A stretch of 64,000 nucleotides of DNA from Haemonchus contortus. Its lineage: Eukaryota > Nematoda > Chromadorea > Rhabditida > Trichostrongylidae. A model generated the notes under the pieces. The model did no database searches, was not told the origin of the DNA, and saw only the letters and a program-made list of their open reading frames with translations. The stretch is taken from contig LS997565.1 of the NCBI GenBank assembly GCA_000469685.2, forward strand, positions 44,290,666 through 44,354,665. Direction: 5' to 3'. The translations under genes and the position numbers were made by a program. Below, one piece after another: positions 1-12,100 of the stretch (its first letter is position 1; every line of letters begins with the position of its first letter).

Positions 1-19
1 GAGTTATGAATTTCCGACA

Positions 20-244
<225 letters not shown>

Positions 245-684
245 CGACACACCAGCAGACACACTTAGCGAATTATATAAAGTAGGATAGTAAGTGATAG
301 ACAGACAGTCTACAGTCTCTAACAAGATCCACGAAGTTGATTGTGGAGTAGTAATCACGGTACCACTTTATTGGTGCAGCCTCTGAACCGAATTTCATCA
401 TGAGCCCGAAAGTCTGATTCTTCACGGGCTGCTACTTACAAATGCTTGAAAAACATGAAATCTCCGAAATCAAGTAGAGTGTGTAGATGAAAAGGGAGAG
501 TTAGAGTTCAACGATTAAGACGCACTGCAACTTGAGCAGATGGCGTGGCCCTTCCCAAATCAGTTGAGTCGCTATTCTTTTCAGCGAGATCATCATTATC
601 CGTCCTTCGTACTGTAGCAAAGTATGTGTACTGTAGCAAAAATGATGACCTATCTCTATTTTCTTCATTATTTCAGACTTTCAG

Positions 685-3466
685 ATAGCGAGCATACGGA
701 AACTATGGCCTCAAAGGAAAATCCTGATCTATGATTTGGGCCTGCTTCCGCAATCCATCAAGGAACTGCAGGTAACTTGACGAAATTCCTCGTTTTCAGT
801 TCACTTCCCCTCGCTGAGACAAGAACTAATAGTAATATGTGATATGGTATGATATGATATGGTACGACACGTACATTTAGGAGAAATGTCTCTTGGAAAT
901 TCGCGTGTTTCCATTTGACATCTTCCCGCCGTATGTGAAGGACTTATATCAGTTCCGATGGAAACCTTTGATAATTGCGGTTAGTTTGATAGTCGTACTG
1001 ATCATTTCTATTCAAACCTGCTACTCTGGAAAAGAAAGAAATGCTATAAAGGCAATGGAAGTGGAGCTAGAAAGGGGTGGAACCTTTGTCCCAAGCATAG
1101 TCCTTGGTATGGAATCTGGTAGTTAGGTCTCATGTGTGTTTGAACTCTAACTATTGGAATCTCATTTACTTGGAAGGTGGGAAGCATCAACTCGAATGAG
1201 ACACCGATTGAGGTTCTCATTCTGCCGTTCTGTAACGGCGCAGGTTGGCCCCAGTTATCGGATACCTAAGAATCAGAGTCTCCTCACGGTAGTCGAGTAA
1301 AACAGTAATTTACCGAAGTAATCGTGCTGACATCGGCAGTGCGCGACTCGACGAGAGACATGTGCGAGTAACCATCTGGTAGCGGAAGAAATGATTATGA
1401 TTTGCAAGATTTCGGAAGAGGATATTGGCAGTAAAGGACAAAGTGGGTCTCACCGGGCACCGATTGTGCAACCTGAGCGGGATCAATGAGTACACTATGA
1501 CTAGGTACGGTACGCATTCACAAAGAGGTTTTCTTCACAGCTTAGGCACTAGAGTAGGTTCGAAAGCGATCTGCATGGCGCATTCCCGGAAAAGTTGACC
1601 GATGCCGAATATTTCTTTTTCTCGAATCCAATCATTTAATTATCTCGTTAATTCAGCGTTCTAGCTTATGTTCCTCTCCGTGAGCGTAGCGATGCTATTC
1701 AGATGACCCTGAAGGAATTCGGAGCGGTTTGGTATATGGACACTTCGGTACGGTGGAAAAAGGATCGTCTCGATTTAGTACACGATGAGATACGGTGTCG
1801 GAGAGATCATGATTGGCCAGAGTTGGTGAACATCAAATTTTGGAGCTAGTTATCATTTTTATTGTTAGTATTGAACGACAACAAGTGAACCATAAGCTAA
1901 TGTTACTGAGTCTGACTGGAAAAAAGATTTTTGGCATTTTTTGAAAACCAATTCGAGGCGTTTTATCAATTATCGCACCAAAATGCACTCATATATCAAT
2001 AGACCCTATCCGTAAATCATTCAACAGCAGCGCGAATGAGTAAAATCACATATCTTTCATTTGACTAGCTTGAACTATGATTCAAACACACCGGCGCGCG
2101 TATGCGATGCATGCGCAAATGACGTCATAGTAACGCCTTGCCCTTTACGTGGCGATTTTTAACCGTAGCGTTCTAAATTTCATTTCAGATCAAGGAACTT
2201 TCTCAAAAATCCAAATGTTACAACATGTGGAAAGGTAAATTCGACTACAAGGATTTATTCAGTATGTATTTGCTTAAATACAAATACAATAAAAAAGTAT
2301 CGGATTTAGTCCGCATATCTCCTGCAGTTGTCATCGCAACATGGCATTTTCCCGACTACAAATCCAGGTATGACAAACAGAAATTTCTTGTTGGATTTTT
2401 TTTTGGTTTTGATTTTTCATTTTGTCTTCTAGGAGTTTATGAGTACATTCCCACCATACTCCGCTATTTGAAACAAAGATCGAGCGAGAATCACGATGCC
2501 GGTTTTGCATTTGTCGTCAGAACGAAAGATCCCATCAAAATTCTGAAATGGTAGGTTAGGTACATGTTACTGAGAAGCTTGAATCCTGTTACATTCGGGG
2601 ATGAACGTGCAATAAAGATTCCCAGAGAGTCAGACCGTATATTAAGTTTACTTCCTGCTCGAACCCCTTTAGAAGGTCTAGATCAGAGATGTTGGGAGGA
2701 AATGGTATTAACGGGTGGCGGTGCTTCTCCCCGAATTTTCACGGCAGCAATGGTGGCTCCGAAGTGGCTACCTATCCTTTCGAAGGGAGTTCAGAACTTC
2801 CTCTTACGCGACTGCGAGCGATCGTTTGCTACGAGAGCGACGCGACTTTTGGGGGAGAAGTACCACACCGGCTGCCTATATTCCCTCACTATTGTGTTCC
2901 ACGACACAATTTTCGTAGCGCTTTTGTTCTAGTTTGACTCTGTTTCCTTTCGGAAACTATCTAGTTATAGTGTGGGAAAAAGTTGGAGTGACTACCCTGA
3001 TTTAAACTGGTTGAAAATTGTGAATTCTAGGTACGTCCTGTGCGCATTGGAAAAAGATTGCATGGCACCTCCTGGAGCACAGCTCTATTGCAACTTTGGA
3101 AAAGATCGTTGGGATCATTACGCAGGATGTCACAGGTAGGAAACTAAGGAACAGCGGAATGTGTTGTAGCGAAATAGGTGTAATGTGCACTTGTTGCGAC
3201 ATCGTCGCTCGTGACGCGCGGAAAATTTGCCTTTTGTCTCAGCGGCGCAGACGCCACAGCTCCTGACAAAAATCTCTGTAGTATGTGAAATTTAACAAAT
3301 AACCTATTGCAGATATGACCAATCTGTAATCAACCTTCTACTAGCCAACGCTTACGGGTACAATGCAAAGAACTACGTCAGCTGCCTCGGACTTGAAGGA
3401 GCTATTGTCGATCGAAGTGCCTCGAATTCATTGAAAGCAGAAGACTTTTTGTGCGAATCACGATGA
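685..3466 (+). CDS. DUF1647-like glycosyltransferase-like protein, gene A (5' truncated by window)
   Basis: This is the 3' part of a nematode-restricted secretory protein family that I recognise as DUF1647-like; its biochemical function is not established. Eight exons are visible: 685-771, 881-979, 1703-1821, 2189-2234, 2310-2367, 2433-2550, 3031-3135 and 3313-3466 (stop TGA). All have GT/AG borders and consistent phases. They encode, in order: an [10 protein letters not shown] block; a FRWKPLIIA block; a WYMDTSVR block that could serve as a DxD-like site of a GT-A fold; an N-V-T sequon followed by Cys; a YEYIPT block; a [17 protein letters not shown] block; and a C-terminal block with [16 protein letters not shown]. 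Compared with genes B and C it lacks the membrane-anchor exon and the two following exons, which should lie left of the window because nothing like them occurs in 240-684. Family membership is firm from three-way comparison; enzymatic activity is inference. Confidence 0.85.
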
Positions 3467-3640
3467 TACAGGGATTTTCTCCACATAATAGCTGTATATA
3501 TTTGTTGTTTTCTTTTTTATAAATCACTGTGGTTGAGAATTTTCATAAATGATTTATATGAACATACGCTTGTTTGTGAATTTGGTCACTCTAGTACGGG
3601 TTGGTACAGTGAATTAGTGCACCTGACAGATCAAGTGAAG
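3467..3640. other. Gene A 3' flank
   Basis: AT-rich sequence directly after the gene A stop codon, presumably 3' UTR and terminator. No canonical AATAAA is seen near the stop, so the polyadenylation site is not placed. Confidence 0.4.
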
Positions 3641-3642
3641 TA

Positions 3643-3900
3643 TCAGGTCTCCAACTACAAGACAGGGATCAGAGTAGGTGGAACCAGAGTAGGTGGGTAA
3701 TTGGTGACCTTTAAATTTATATAATAGTATTTCGAGAATTTGCACTTTATGGAGATGACCCTAAACTTTTTCGATATTATTATTATTACACATCTTACAA
3801 TAATATGTAGTAAGGGCAAGACAATGAATAAATTCAAGATCATCACATCACATGAAAACTATGTAGCCTAAACAGTGACGTACCTAGACATCTTAGGCTT
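3643..3900. repeat. Dispersed repeat, partner of 7178-7745
   Basis: The stretch contains a GTCTCCAACTACAAGACAGG motif and, further on, a block reading CTTTTTCGATATTATTATTA followed by an ACAATGAATAAATTCAAGAT motif. Both blocks recur, in the same order and strand but farther apart, at 7178-7225 and 7612-7745. They look like two copies of one repeat, the second with about 400 bases extra between its halves. No coding potential was recognised. Confidence 0.7.
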
Positions 3901-3956
3901 TCGTTCAATCAGTCTTACACCGGCTCCTGACAAAGCGATGAATTAAATAATGAATG

Positions 3957-5260
3957 AAAGATAACTAGGCTCACTCTCAAGATACCACCTTGATCCCCTA
4001 GAGCAACATGGCTTTGTTCCCGGATCCTCAACCACTTCTAATCTTTCTGATACATTATTTGACCCTTGCAAAGCTCTTGAATCAGTTGACATGGTATACT
4101 TTGACCAGTCTAAAGCATATGATAAAGTCTCCCACATTAAACTGCTAGCCAAATTGGAAAAGATTGAAATTCGAGGAGAACTTCTAACCTGGTTAAATTC
4201 CTACTTGTACAGCAGATATTTTACTGTCAGAATTAGGTGTGATTTTTCGAATAGGTTTACCTGCCAGAGCGGTGTTCTTCAGAGGGTGTGCTCTCACCTA
4301 CTCTTCTTCTGGTTTACACGACCGAGTTACCCAGCCTCCTCAAAACATCCTCGTATATCCATATACAAATGTAAGCCAATGACATCTAGATATATACGAT
4401 CTACAATCAGGATAACTGTGGAATGATTCGTGACGCTCTGAGGAAATCTGTTCAAGGAATGGCTGACTGGGCTAAACAGTGGGACATCCTTCAATTTGAA
4501 TAAATAAATGACCATGCATTCTGGTGACTCCCAACCAACCGCCTACCACGTAAATGGTGTTCAGCATGCAGCTTGCCAATCTATCAAAGGTCATGGTGTG
4601 CTTTTTGATTCAAGATTAAAGCTTTCCCTACACATTGAACAAGCGGTGGCAAAAGCGTTCAGGAATTATTTGTCTTGTTTCGCAGTGCGCAGTGCTCCGA
4701 TGTGACATTGCTTAAACGCCTTTACAAAGTTTGTGCTTTGCCGCATGCCGAATATTGCTAGCAGGTGTGGAGCCCATGTACCAACAAAAGTGTGTCAAAA
4801 ATTGAAAGGGTTCAGCGCGTCTTCACACGTTTCCAGTGGTATAAACTACTAGAAATTATGTCATAATCGCATTCCTAGTTACGACGCGCGACTTAGATTG
4901 TTTGGGGTACATTCTTTGCGATGTAGGCTGCAATCTCCGACGTAGTATTTTGTTTTCGCGTTCTACGCTCTGAGTCGAAGCTGCCAGCCAGCAAGTACTA
5001 GATCTTTGAAGCACTGGTACGAGGCGAGGTAGGTTTAATCATCACTGTCCAATCTCGGATGCCAGATTCCAAGCGCTAGCCTTCAATAATGTCTTTTACC
5101 GATGCGCTAGGTGGCTTAATCTATTGCCTCTTGATGTTCTGCAGACTATTTCAGGCCCTGACGAAGGTGAAGCAGCCGAAACGTTGGCCATATAAAGTAT
5201 CCAATCTTGAGAGGCTTGAATAGCACTTATCTTTACTGTTCTACAGGCAGTTAATTGTGC
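3957..5260 (+). pseudogene. Degenerate non-LTR retrotransposon (LINE) reverse transcriptase fragment
   Basis: Conceptual translation gives a reverse transcriptase relic. It includes HGFVPGSSTTSNL, then VYFDQSKAYDKVSHIKLL (the first catalytic RT motif of CR1/Jockey-type LINEs), then a GELLTWLNSYL block, a decayed QGSVLGP/YADD region, and a LFDSRLKLSLHIEQAVAKA block near the C-terminus. Several frameshifts and stops break it (for example around 4290-4310, 4426, 4700 and 4860), and the YADD motif is not readable. The 3' end reads CCTGACGAAGGTGAAGCAGC and GAAACGTTGGCC, resembling the 3' ends of the Penelope-like elements in this window. It is a dead copy lying between DUF1647-like genes A and B. 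The clade assignment is approximate. Confidence 0.85.
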
Positions 5261-6309
5261 TACGTTCAAGAGAAGATTGCAAAAGGTGAATCTTGATCAA
5301 GTTTTCGGGATCTCCCAATGATGGTTCTCAATTCCTCTTTTTCAGTTCCTACCTCCTGACGGGTCATGTTGTTTTACGCTGCTGAGCTATACTGGGGTTT
5401 TCGTCGAGATCAGCTTGTTGATGAGTTTAATGTTTCTGATCCTCCAGCATTCATTGAAATGTTCATCTGATTCTTCAGGTCTATTCGCACTCGCAAACCT
5501 GCACTCCCTCGCCTTAGCCCAATTTCTTTTCTTTTCTTATATAAACGTAGTTGCCTTGAGTGCTGCTCTGCTTAAACTGATTGTATCCCGTGTTCATTTT
5601 GTTATTTTCTCTACATAGCCACTATCCGCAAGGTGCTTGCATATTTTGATGGGAGCTCAGGGTGCAGGTCAACAAGTTGCTTGTTCTTCAAGACTGGTTG
5701 CATGGGTCTGGGTCTTACGCCTGGGGTTCGTACTTAGATTAAAGAGGTAACTACTTTAGCTCGCCCAGGAATAAACTCGGTTAGTTGCGTTGCCCAGGCT
5801 GACCTGCGCTCTTATGCCCTCGCCTTATTTTATCTAGTGAGATGGCTCTATCTAAGCTTTCTACACTTCTTTCGCGTGGGTGATCGTCTGTGGCTTAGTG
5901 TTCGGTTGTGAGCTCTCTGGGATCCACCATGCCCTGGGCATGAACTGGCACTCTTTGCTTAAGGTCTCTTCTTTTTGAATGATTTCCCCATAGTTTGGGC
6001 GCTGGGGTTGTAAACGTGTCTGCGGGGGGCGTTTTATCGTTACATTTATTTCCCCATTCCATGTCATTCCCTCCAGGAAATCGGCTGCCGCTTAATTTAT
6101 TCCGTATTTTTTTTAGATTTACTCTACCCATGATTGGTGCCTACTTTTTGTATTTACTTGATGTTTGTATGTTACATTCACTCTGTATTAGTAGTTTTCG
6201 TTCAGTGGCGCACGTATGTTCAGTAAATAAATCAATGAATAAATGAATAAATACTTGTTGATTTTTTCTTTACGAATCACTGTGAATGAGAATTTTTATT
6301 AATGATTAA
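5261..6309. other. Intergenic, no gene recognised
   Basis: No conserved coding segment, RNA gene or clear repeat boundary was found. Short open frames exist on both strands but resemble no family and have no splice-supported extension. Confidence 0.5.
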
Positions 6310-6802
6310 CAGTAGCGCTCAGAAGTATACGGCCAACTTTAAATTGCCGTAACTTTTTTACCAGTGATATATTTTTTTGATATATTTAAATAAAGCATAT
6401 TCCACACTATACGACACTATTTGACTGCAAAGCAGCAATGTCCATATAACTAAGGAAATGGCGTTTGTAGACTATGCCGAAAGCAAGTTGTGACGTCTGC
6501 AGTTATTTGCAACTTATTTGCGTTTTTCTCCTCTTCTGTGTTCCGCATTAGCACTCGTTCACTTTGGACTCCGCAAAAAGGAAAGAAATCCTAGAAGCGC
6601 CAATGTCCTATTTTCAGTTGGTTTTGATTTCAAGCTCTTTGGGATATATAGAATATGATCAATGGTTAATAGTGGTAAATATTCTTACTACACCAATGCT
6701 ACACATCTTGAAATTTCGCTTGATTAGATCCAGTAGAAAAGGAGTTATGACTGAAAAGTACGAGTGAAGAAGCATTTAGCTGAATACTTTTGAGCGCTAC
6801 TG
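6310..6802. mobile_element. MITE, CAGTAGCGCTC family, copy 1
   Basis: The element starts CAGTAGCGCTCAGAAGTAT and ends with the inverted sequence ATACTTTTGAGCGCTACTG. The right end is followed by TA, and the left flank (AA) looks like a mutated TA, so a TA target duplication typical of Tc1/mariner-type elements is likely. Its 493 bases carry no transposase frame. Reversed, it matches copy 2 at 51712-52237 along most of its length, including a shared GGATCTAATCAAGCGAAATT block. Confidence 0.85.
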
Positions 6803-7177
6803 TATATGATTATTCATGTCTTCCTGAAAGTCTGTGTAAGAGTACTGTCGAAAAACAGATGGTCAAACATTATTTTTTGTAGAGTAAGGATGGTTTTGTG
6901 TTCAAGGGCACTATAATCGAATTAGCTAATGGATCGCAGCGCCATCTCCTGCCTATTTGGGAATTGCCCACTATGATAGTGCTTATTTGCGAGAGAAAAG
7001 TTTTCCTTGCCGAGTATGGAGACAACGGACCACTGTATTTAGCCTGGCCATGAGCCTGGCGTTCATTCACACGAAGCAACTTGATCAGTATCTGGCCCTG
7101 TCTGGACGCCTCCGCTTGTACAAAGAGAGGAAGAGTACCGATCCTAATCCAGTATGGTCTCGGTTCACTTTAGCCGG

Positions 7178-7745
7178 TGGGTCTCCAACTACAAGACAGG
7201 GATCAGAGTAGGTGGGCACTGGTGACTTTTTAACACTATTTTTTTACCATGTGGATATTCCCATCTACTGTGAGAATAACTCTACTTGTATAGTTACATC
7301 TTAGAGTTGACACTAGGCGAGTAGGGAATCCCAATTTCCAGGAAAGGTAGGCTATGACGACAATAGATTGACGTCCTTATTCTCCTCGCACTGCGACATT
7401 CCTTCAATGATAGTCTGCATCATGCTTTCACTTTTCGTTCAGAATGGTTCGAAGAATCGCCTGAGGATATGGCTTGTGACAGGCTGGGTGAGTCAATTTA
7501 GTTCCAAATCTACTTCGCAACTTCCTCGCACATTCACTCACTCGCCTCGCTTATTTGTTTGGCTGCTGACCTCTCTGACAGTCTCAGATGAACTAACATT
7601 GACTACATAAACTGGAAACTTTTTCGATATTATTATTATTATTATTACACATCTTACAGTAATATGTAGTAAGGGCAAAACAATGAATAAATTCAAGATC
7701 ATCACATTACATAAAAATTATATAGCCTAATCAGTACGTATCTAG
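7178..7745. repeat. Dispersed repeat, partner of 3643-3900
   Basis: This is the second copy of the repeat described at 3643-3900. The left block (GTCTCCAACTACAAGACAGG) and the right block (TTCGATATTATTATTATTAT with ACAATGAATAAATTCAAGAT) are separated here by about 390 bases that are absent from the first copy. Those extra bases are either an insertion or the part deleted in the other copy. Confidence 0.7.
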
Positions 7746-9080
7746 ACACATTTTTGCAGTTTTGCTCTATTATATACTATGTGTTATGCTCTACTATGCA
7801 TGCCGTATTTGCTGTAGCTGTAGCTGCGAACAGGGTGTCGGGAAACGAAGGTTTTCTGGTATAGAGAGCTCACAGTGCTGTCGGGTTTTGAAGATAAATG
7901 AAAGAAGAAAATAAGCAAGTTGTGAAAGGGATGGAGGTGCATGAAATAATGGTGGTTCACTGTACTTGGTGGGCTAGACAAGTACAGGGATCCGTAAGAA
8001 TAAGAAGGAACAACAGGAGCAGCTGACTTTGGTTTGAAGCTGGAGAAATCGCTGGGGTCGAATTTTGAGTAGTACAAGTGGGATATTATACTCATTCGAT
8101 GACAAGTAGCATATGTGCATAGCAGCAGCAATATGTGGTCATATTAATTACGGTTATGAAAATAAATGTTGTAATAATATATAATTTGGTAACACAATAA
8201 AAAGTGGTCCAGAAGACGTCTGAAAAGTAGCCAAAATAATCACTTCACATTCGTAGTGTCAGGAAGACAAGAGCCTTGTTTATGTAGGGTGCTTCCATTC
8301 TGTTCAGTTGATTTACATTAACTACGACACTTCTATCAGTGATCATTTAAAATTGGTAGATAAGGTCTTAAAAAACGGAGAGGTTATCACCTCGACGATC
8401 GCCCTATTGTGCTCAAAAAAGTTGAAAGTTACTGCAGTGGGGAGGGTACTAGATTGATAAAGCTACACAGTTTCCATGTTCTGCTTCTACTCTAACAGTT
8501 TCCATATTATATTATATGAAGGTTTTGAATTTCTACATTGTCTCGCTCTTACCGTATACCATTTTAATATATTCGCTGATACTGCCAAAGGGGTCACCAA
8601 CCAACCAATTAAGGGAGGTCACCCCACGACGAGTGGGTGAATATGAAGGAAGGTGCGAAGTACGTATATTTGGAACTAAGTACCGCCTCCCGTAACAGGT
8701 TTGCAGAAGGGGAATGAGATCCCACACAGAAGACCCAGGCTTCTTCGGTACAGAATATTTCCATCGAGATTTCTTCGCTATAGAAATATTTCATTCAGTG
8801 TTTTTACGCATGAGTCATTCCAGCACGTCACTGCTTTTCTTAGCTATCGAAAAAAAACTCCTTCATCCGCAAAGATTAGGCCAATATTGACTCGGAAGTG
8901 CTTTTGTTGGTTGGCCTTAGCAACAAGAACACGTAGCGCCTCCATTCTTTTGGACGTATTCTTATTCTTTTATATTCGTCTCACTAGGAGCAGTTCCTTT
9001 TCGTCGGCATGGGAAATATTCGATAACCACGTGGGACCCTCTATTATGACGATATTTTCACTTGTTTCGAATTCATTTTC
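7746..9080. other. Intergenic upstream of gene B
   Basis: No recognisable gene. Two open frames of 115 and 182 codons (7784-8131 minus, 8701-9249 plus) show no family resemblance. The second overlaps the first exon of gene B in a different frame. The promoter of gene B should lie here, but no TATA box or other site stands out. Confidence 0.5.
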
Positions 9081-9082
9081 AG
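9076..9082 (+). promoter_or_regulatory. Candidate spliced-leader trans-splice acceptor of gene B
   Basis: A consensus-like TTTTCAG ends 24 bases upstream of the gene B start codon with no visible partner donor just before it. In nematodes such an orphan acceptor immediately upstream of a start codon commonly receives a spliced leader. This is inference; RNA reads carrying a leader would decide it. Confidence 0.45.
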
Positions 9083-9105
9083 AAAAAGCTTCCATTTTAT
9101 TGCTA

Positions 9106-12100
9106 ATGGGACGAGCAAAAACAAAGCGATCCATCTACTTCGTTTGGGTTATTTTTCTGGCGTGCTTGTTAATGATTTACCTGCGATCTTTTCAACCCTC
9201 AACGGTAAGTTTGGCTTTTATTCTCGACGCTGACCCGGTGACACTTTAAGCCAGCAAGAAACTAGACTGACTTCGAAAACCAAAGAAGTTTCTAACGAGA
9301 GTGTAGCTGCGTGAAAGGTACAGCAACATCCAGACATACACTGATGGAGGCAAGTGGAAGTGGTCAGAAGCTCCTGGAGAGGAACTTGCAACGAGATCGT
9401 CAAGAATGCACGGAAAAACACTTTCTGAGCGAATGATTCACCGCGATGTACAAGTTGCTGTGGGAGAAGAGCTGTTCAAATAGCGTCTGTCAAGCAAGGG
9501 GGTGTGAACATGCTACTATGTGAAAGCGCACACAGGTATTTCGGAGTTGAGTGATCGTTTTTCACCAGCTCCGAGCTCATTCTCACACCCCTATACAAGA
9601 GCTTTTTTTGCTGCAAAATCACTTGGGGCTACTTCATAATCATGGACTCATCAGGTTCAGGCAAATTCCTTATGTATGGTTTTTCTTGGTTTTTTTTCTT
9701 ACAGTAATCATGTTTTTATTATGACTGTCAAAGGAAAATTAGAAACATATTGCTATTTCCTGTTCAGTTCTCTCACCATCCAATCTTACCTGATGCGCCA
9801 TGCCGTTGCGTATTTAACGATGGTTTATACGATTTCTGCTATCATTTACCGTTACAACCTGAAGTTAGAGGACGCCCATTTAACTGTATCTATGCTTCGT
9901 ACCTGGACAGATTAGGTATGTTGGATGCCCACTTGGATTGCTTGTATTAATATATCGAAATAATATGTATGTAATATGCTATAATCAACAGACAACATCT
10001 TCACTGAACGCGCACTTCACGATAATTGTGGGGTAGTTTTAATTGGGCAATGGAAGTGATTGACCAGAATAGTGCAAAAGTGGCGAGAAACAAGAAAATC
10101 GGCGTGTCCGAAAAATTATAAAGGATAAGGACAACGTTTCTAACATGATCATAATCCCGTCTGAGGGATGCGCCACGCACTCGACTCCCATTCAGAATCG
10201 TAGTGGTCTTATGAGTGCGTATGTGGCCTATACAATGACTTGCGGTGGCCAGCCGATGTACAAGTCAGTGCTTTCCCAGACGAGTCTGGTACCAATTCAC
10301 CGACCACGGATGGATGAAAGGTTTGTTTGGCTTAGGCGGATACCGATCCGGAACTCGAACCGGTGACCATGCGTGGGTGAATTGTTCCAATTGCCACTGC
10401 ACCTCCTATGCCCACGTAAACGTATATAGCTTCTAAAAGTAGCGTGACGTTAGTTGCATGGAAGGTGGGGTATGGGTGCATACGTGCGTGCGCGACCGAG
10501 GATGCGCGCGACCAATGCGCGGCGAAGTGCGTGGTGATTTGAACGACTCTGGCGCCTAGAATTGGGGCCCAAATTTAAAGTACAGTAGATTAGTAAGGCC
10601 AGCCGATACTACTGATCTACTCTACTTTAAATTTGGACAACAATGGTAGGCGGCAGAGTCGTTCGAATCGCCACGCACCTCGCCGCGCCCATCCTCGGAC
10701 GCGCGTAAATTTCGACCCCCTGGAAGGTGTATTTGGACTAGCTATCCAAATGCGTACGTCATTGGCTACAGTAATCTGCCTGCGTGCAGCGTGTGCGTCC
10801 CGGCGCGAACGATGCAACCTCTACAGCCTATGCAATGCCGTAAGAACCTTGAGTACGCTTTGAGTGTGTAAGTCAGCTAATTGTAAGCTGGTCTAGGTCC
10901 CCTAACAGCCCAATCTGGGTTGTTTTCCGAGTCTACAGAGCCCCTTTTGCTGTGTTTGAAATTTCAAGGAGAAATTCTAGAAACCATTTTTATCGTGAAG
11001 TGCACCTTTGAAATATCTAGCCTAACAACTGCTTGCTCCAGATCTCCTAGCAACTGACAGTGCCTTCGATCTCAAAAAGGATAGGCTCCCAGATCCCATG
11101 TTTGTCACGGCTATGTCCACCAACCATTTTAAGGAAGGACTGACATTGGTGAGTGGGAAATTGCGTTTCTAAAGGGGTTAATTCGAGCAATTTAGAAATT
11201 CGATTTATAAATACTACCTTGGAGTACGACAGTCAGTTGCTCCCGATGTTGTTACTAACGTCGTCTACAGAATTTAACTATTAGATTTGGCAAAATAAAA
11301 GCTGAAAAAAGCTGAAATAACATCTTACTGTAGAAATTATACTTTTCCAACTGTTCACCTATGCGTTACGTTGCAGATAGCGAACATACGAAAACTCTGG
11401 CCGCAGAAGAAGATTGTCGTCTACGATTTGGGACTGAGTCAAGAATCGGTTCAGAAATTGAAAGTGAGCGAGAAAACTTTTGAATGGCCTTTTTCTAATC
11501 GCTTGAAACAGTTGCGATAGCAGAATCATTATCTAAAATTTAATCTATATTTATAGTTTACAGCAGTTTATATTGTCTGACAAGGGAAGGATAATTGGTC
11601 GCAGTGGCCATTCAAGATGAGATGTATATCCCCCTAGGTGGTTTCGAACGCTGATCTCAAATCTGTGTTCCAAATCTGCGAAACGATTCTGGGAACAAAG
11701 TTACGGGACCGATGCCTCCCTGTGTTATACCACTGTACCGAACGGATCAACGAGCCGAGCAAAGCTGTTGAATGTGCATCGGTGGCCTAGCGGATAGTGT
11801 GGTGGATTGATAGGCATAACATCAAGGTTCGATTCCTTGATGCATACGTTCGTTTTGCTTTTTCGTAAAATGTGTTCTAAACGCTTGCAAAACGTTTTTG
11901 AGTACAATATTGGGCATCTGCAGAGCTCTCTCACAACTTGAGAACACTGGGAAGGTATTTCGAGGGAAGTTTTTTTTGCCCCTCGCCGGCCGAATGAGAG
12001 TGGAGCTACATTCGAGCAAAAGAGGAATTCTAAATATTCGCTCAAAATGAGCTTAAGAGGCTTCAAGAAGAAAGGTTTCTAGCGATTCATCAGATCAAAC

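Larger units (their letters stand above)
10004..11012. mobile_element. GGCAC-TIR element copy, carrying nested insertions
   Basis: The left end (GCGCACTTCACGATAATTGTGG) and the inverted right end (CATTTTTATCGTGAAGTGCACC) match the termini of the GGCAC family seen at 15174, 21828 and 39342. Between them sit a SINE-like copy (10150-10436) and a hairpin element (about 10487-10712), leaving little of the original body. It lies in intron 2 of gene B. Confidence 0.6.

Noticed and set aside
7784..8131. 115-codon minus-strand open frame
   Set aside because: Ser/Tyr-rich without recognisable domain or adjoining exons; kept only as a low-priority possibility.
8701..9249. 182-codon plus-strand open frame
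   Set aside because: It overlaps the first exon of gene B in another frame and has no family resemblance, whereas the gene B exon is supported by its paralogue.
11773..11846. Functional tRNA gene
   Set aside because: The T arm and A box look good, but no anticodon stem forms and the sequence lies within a transposable-element arm with an inverted partner.
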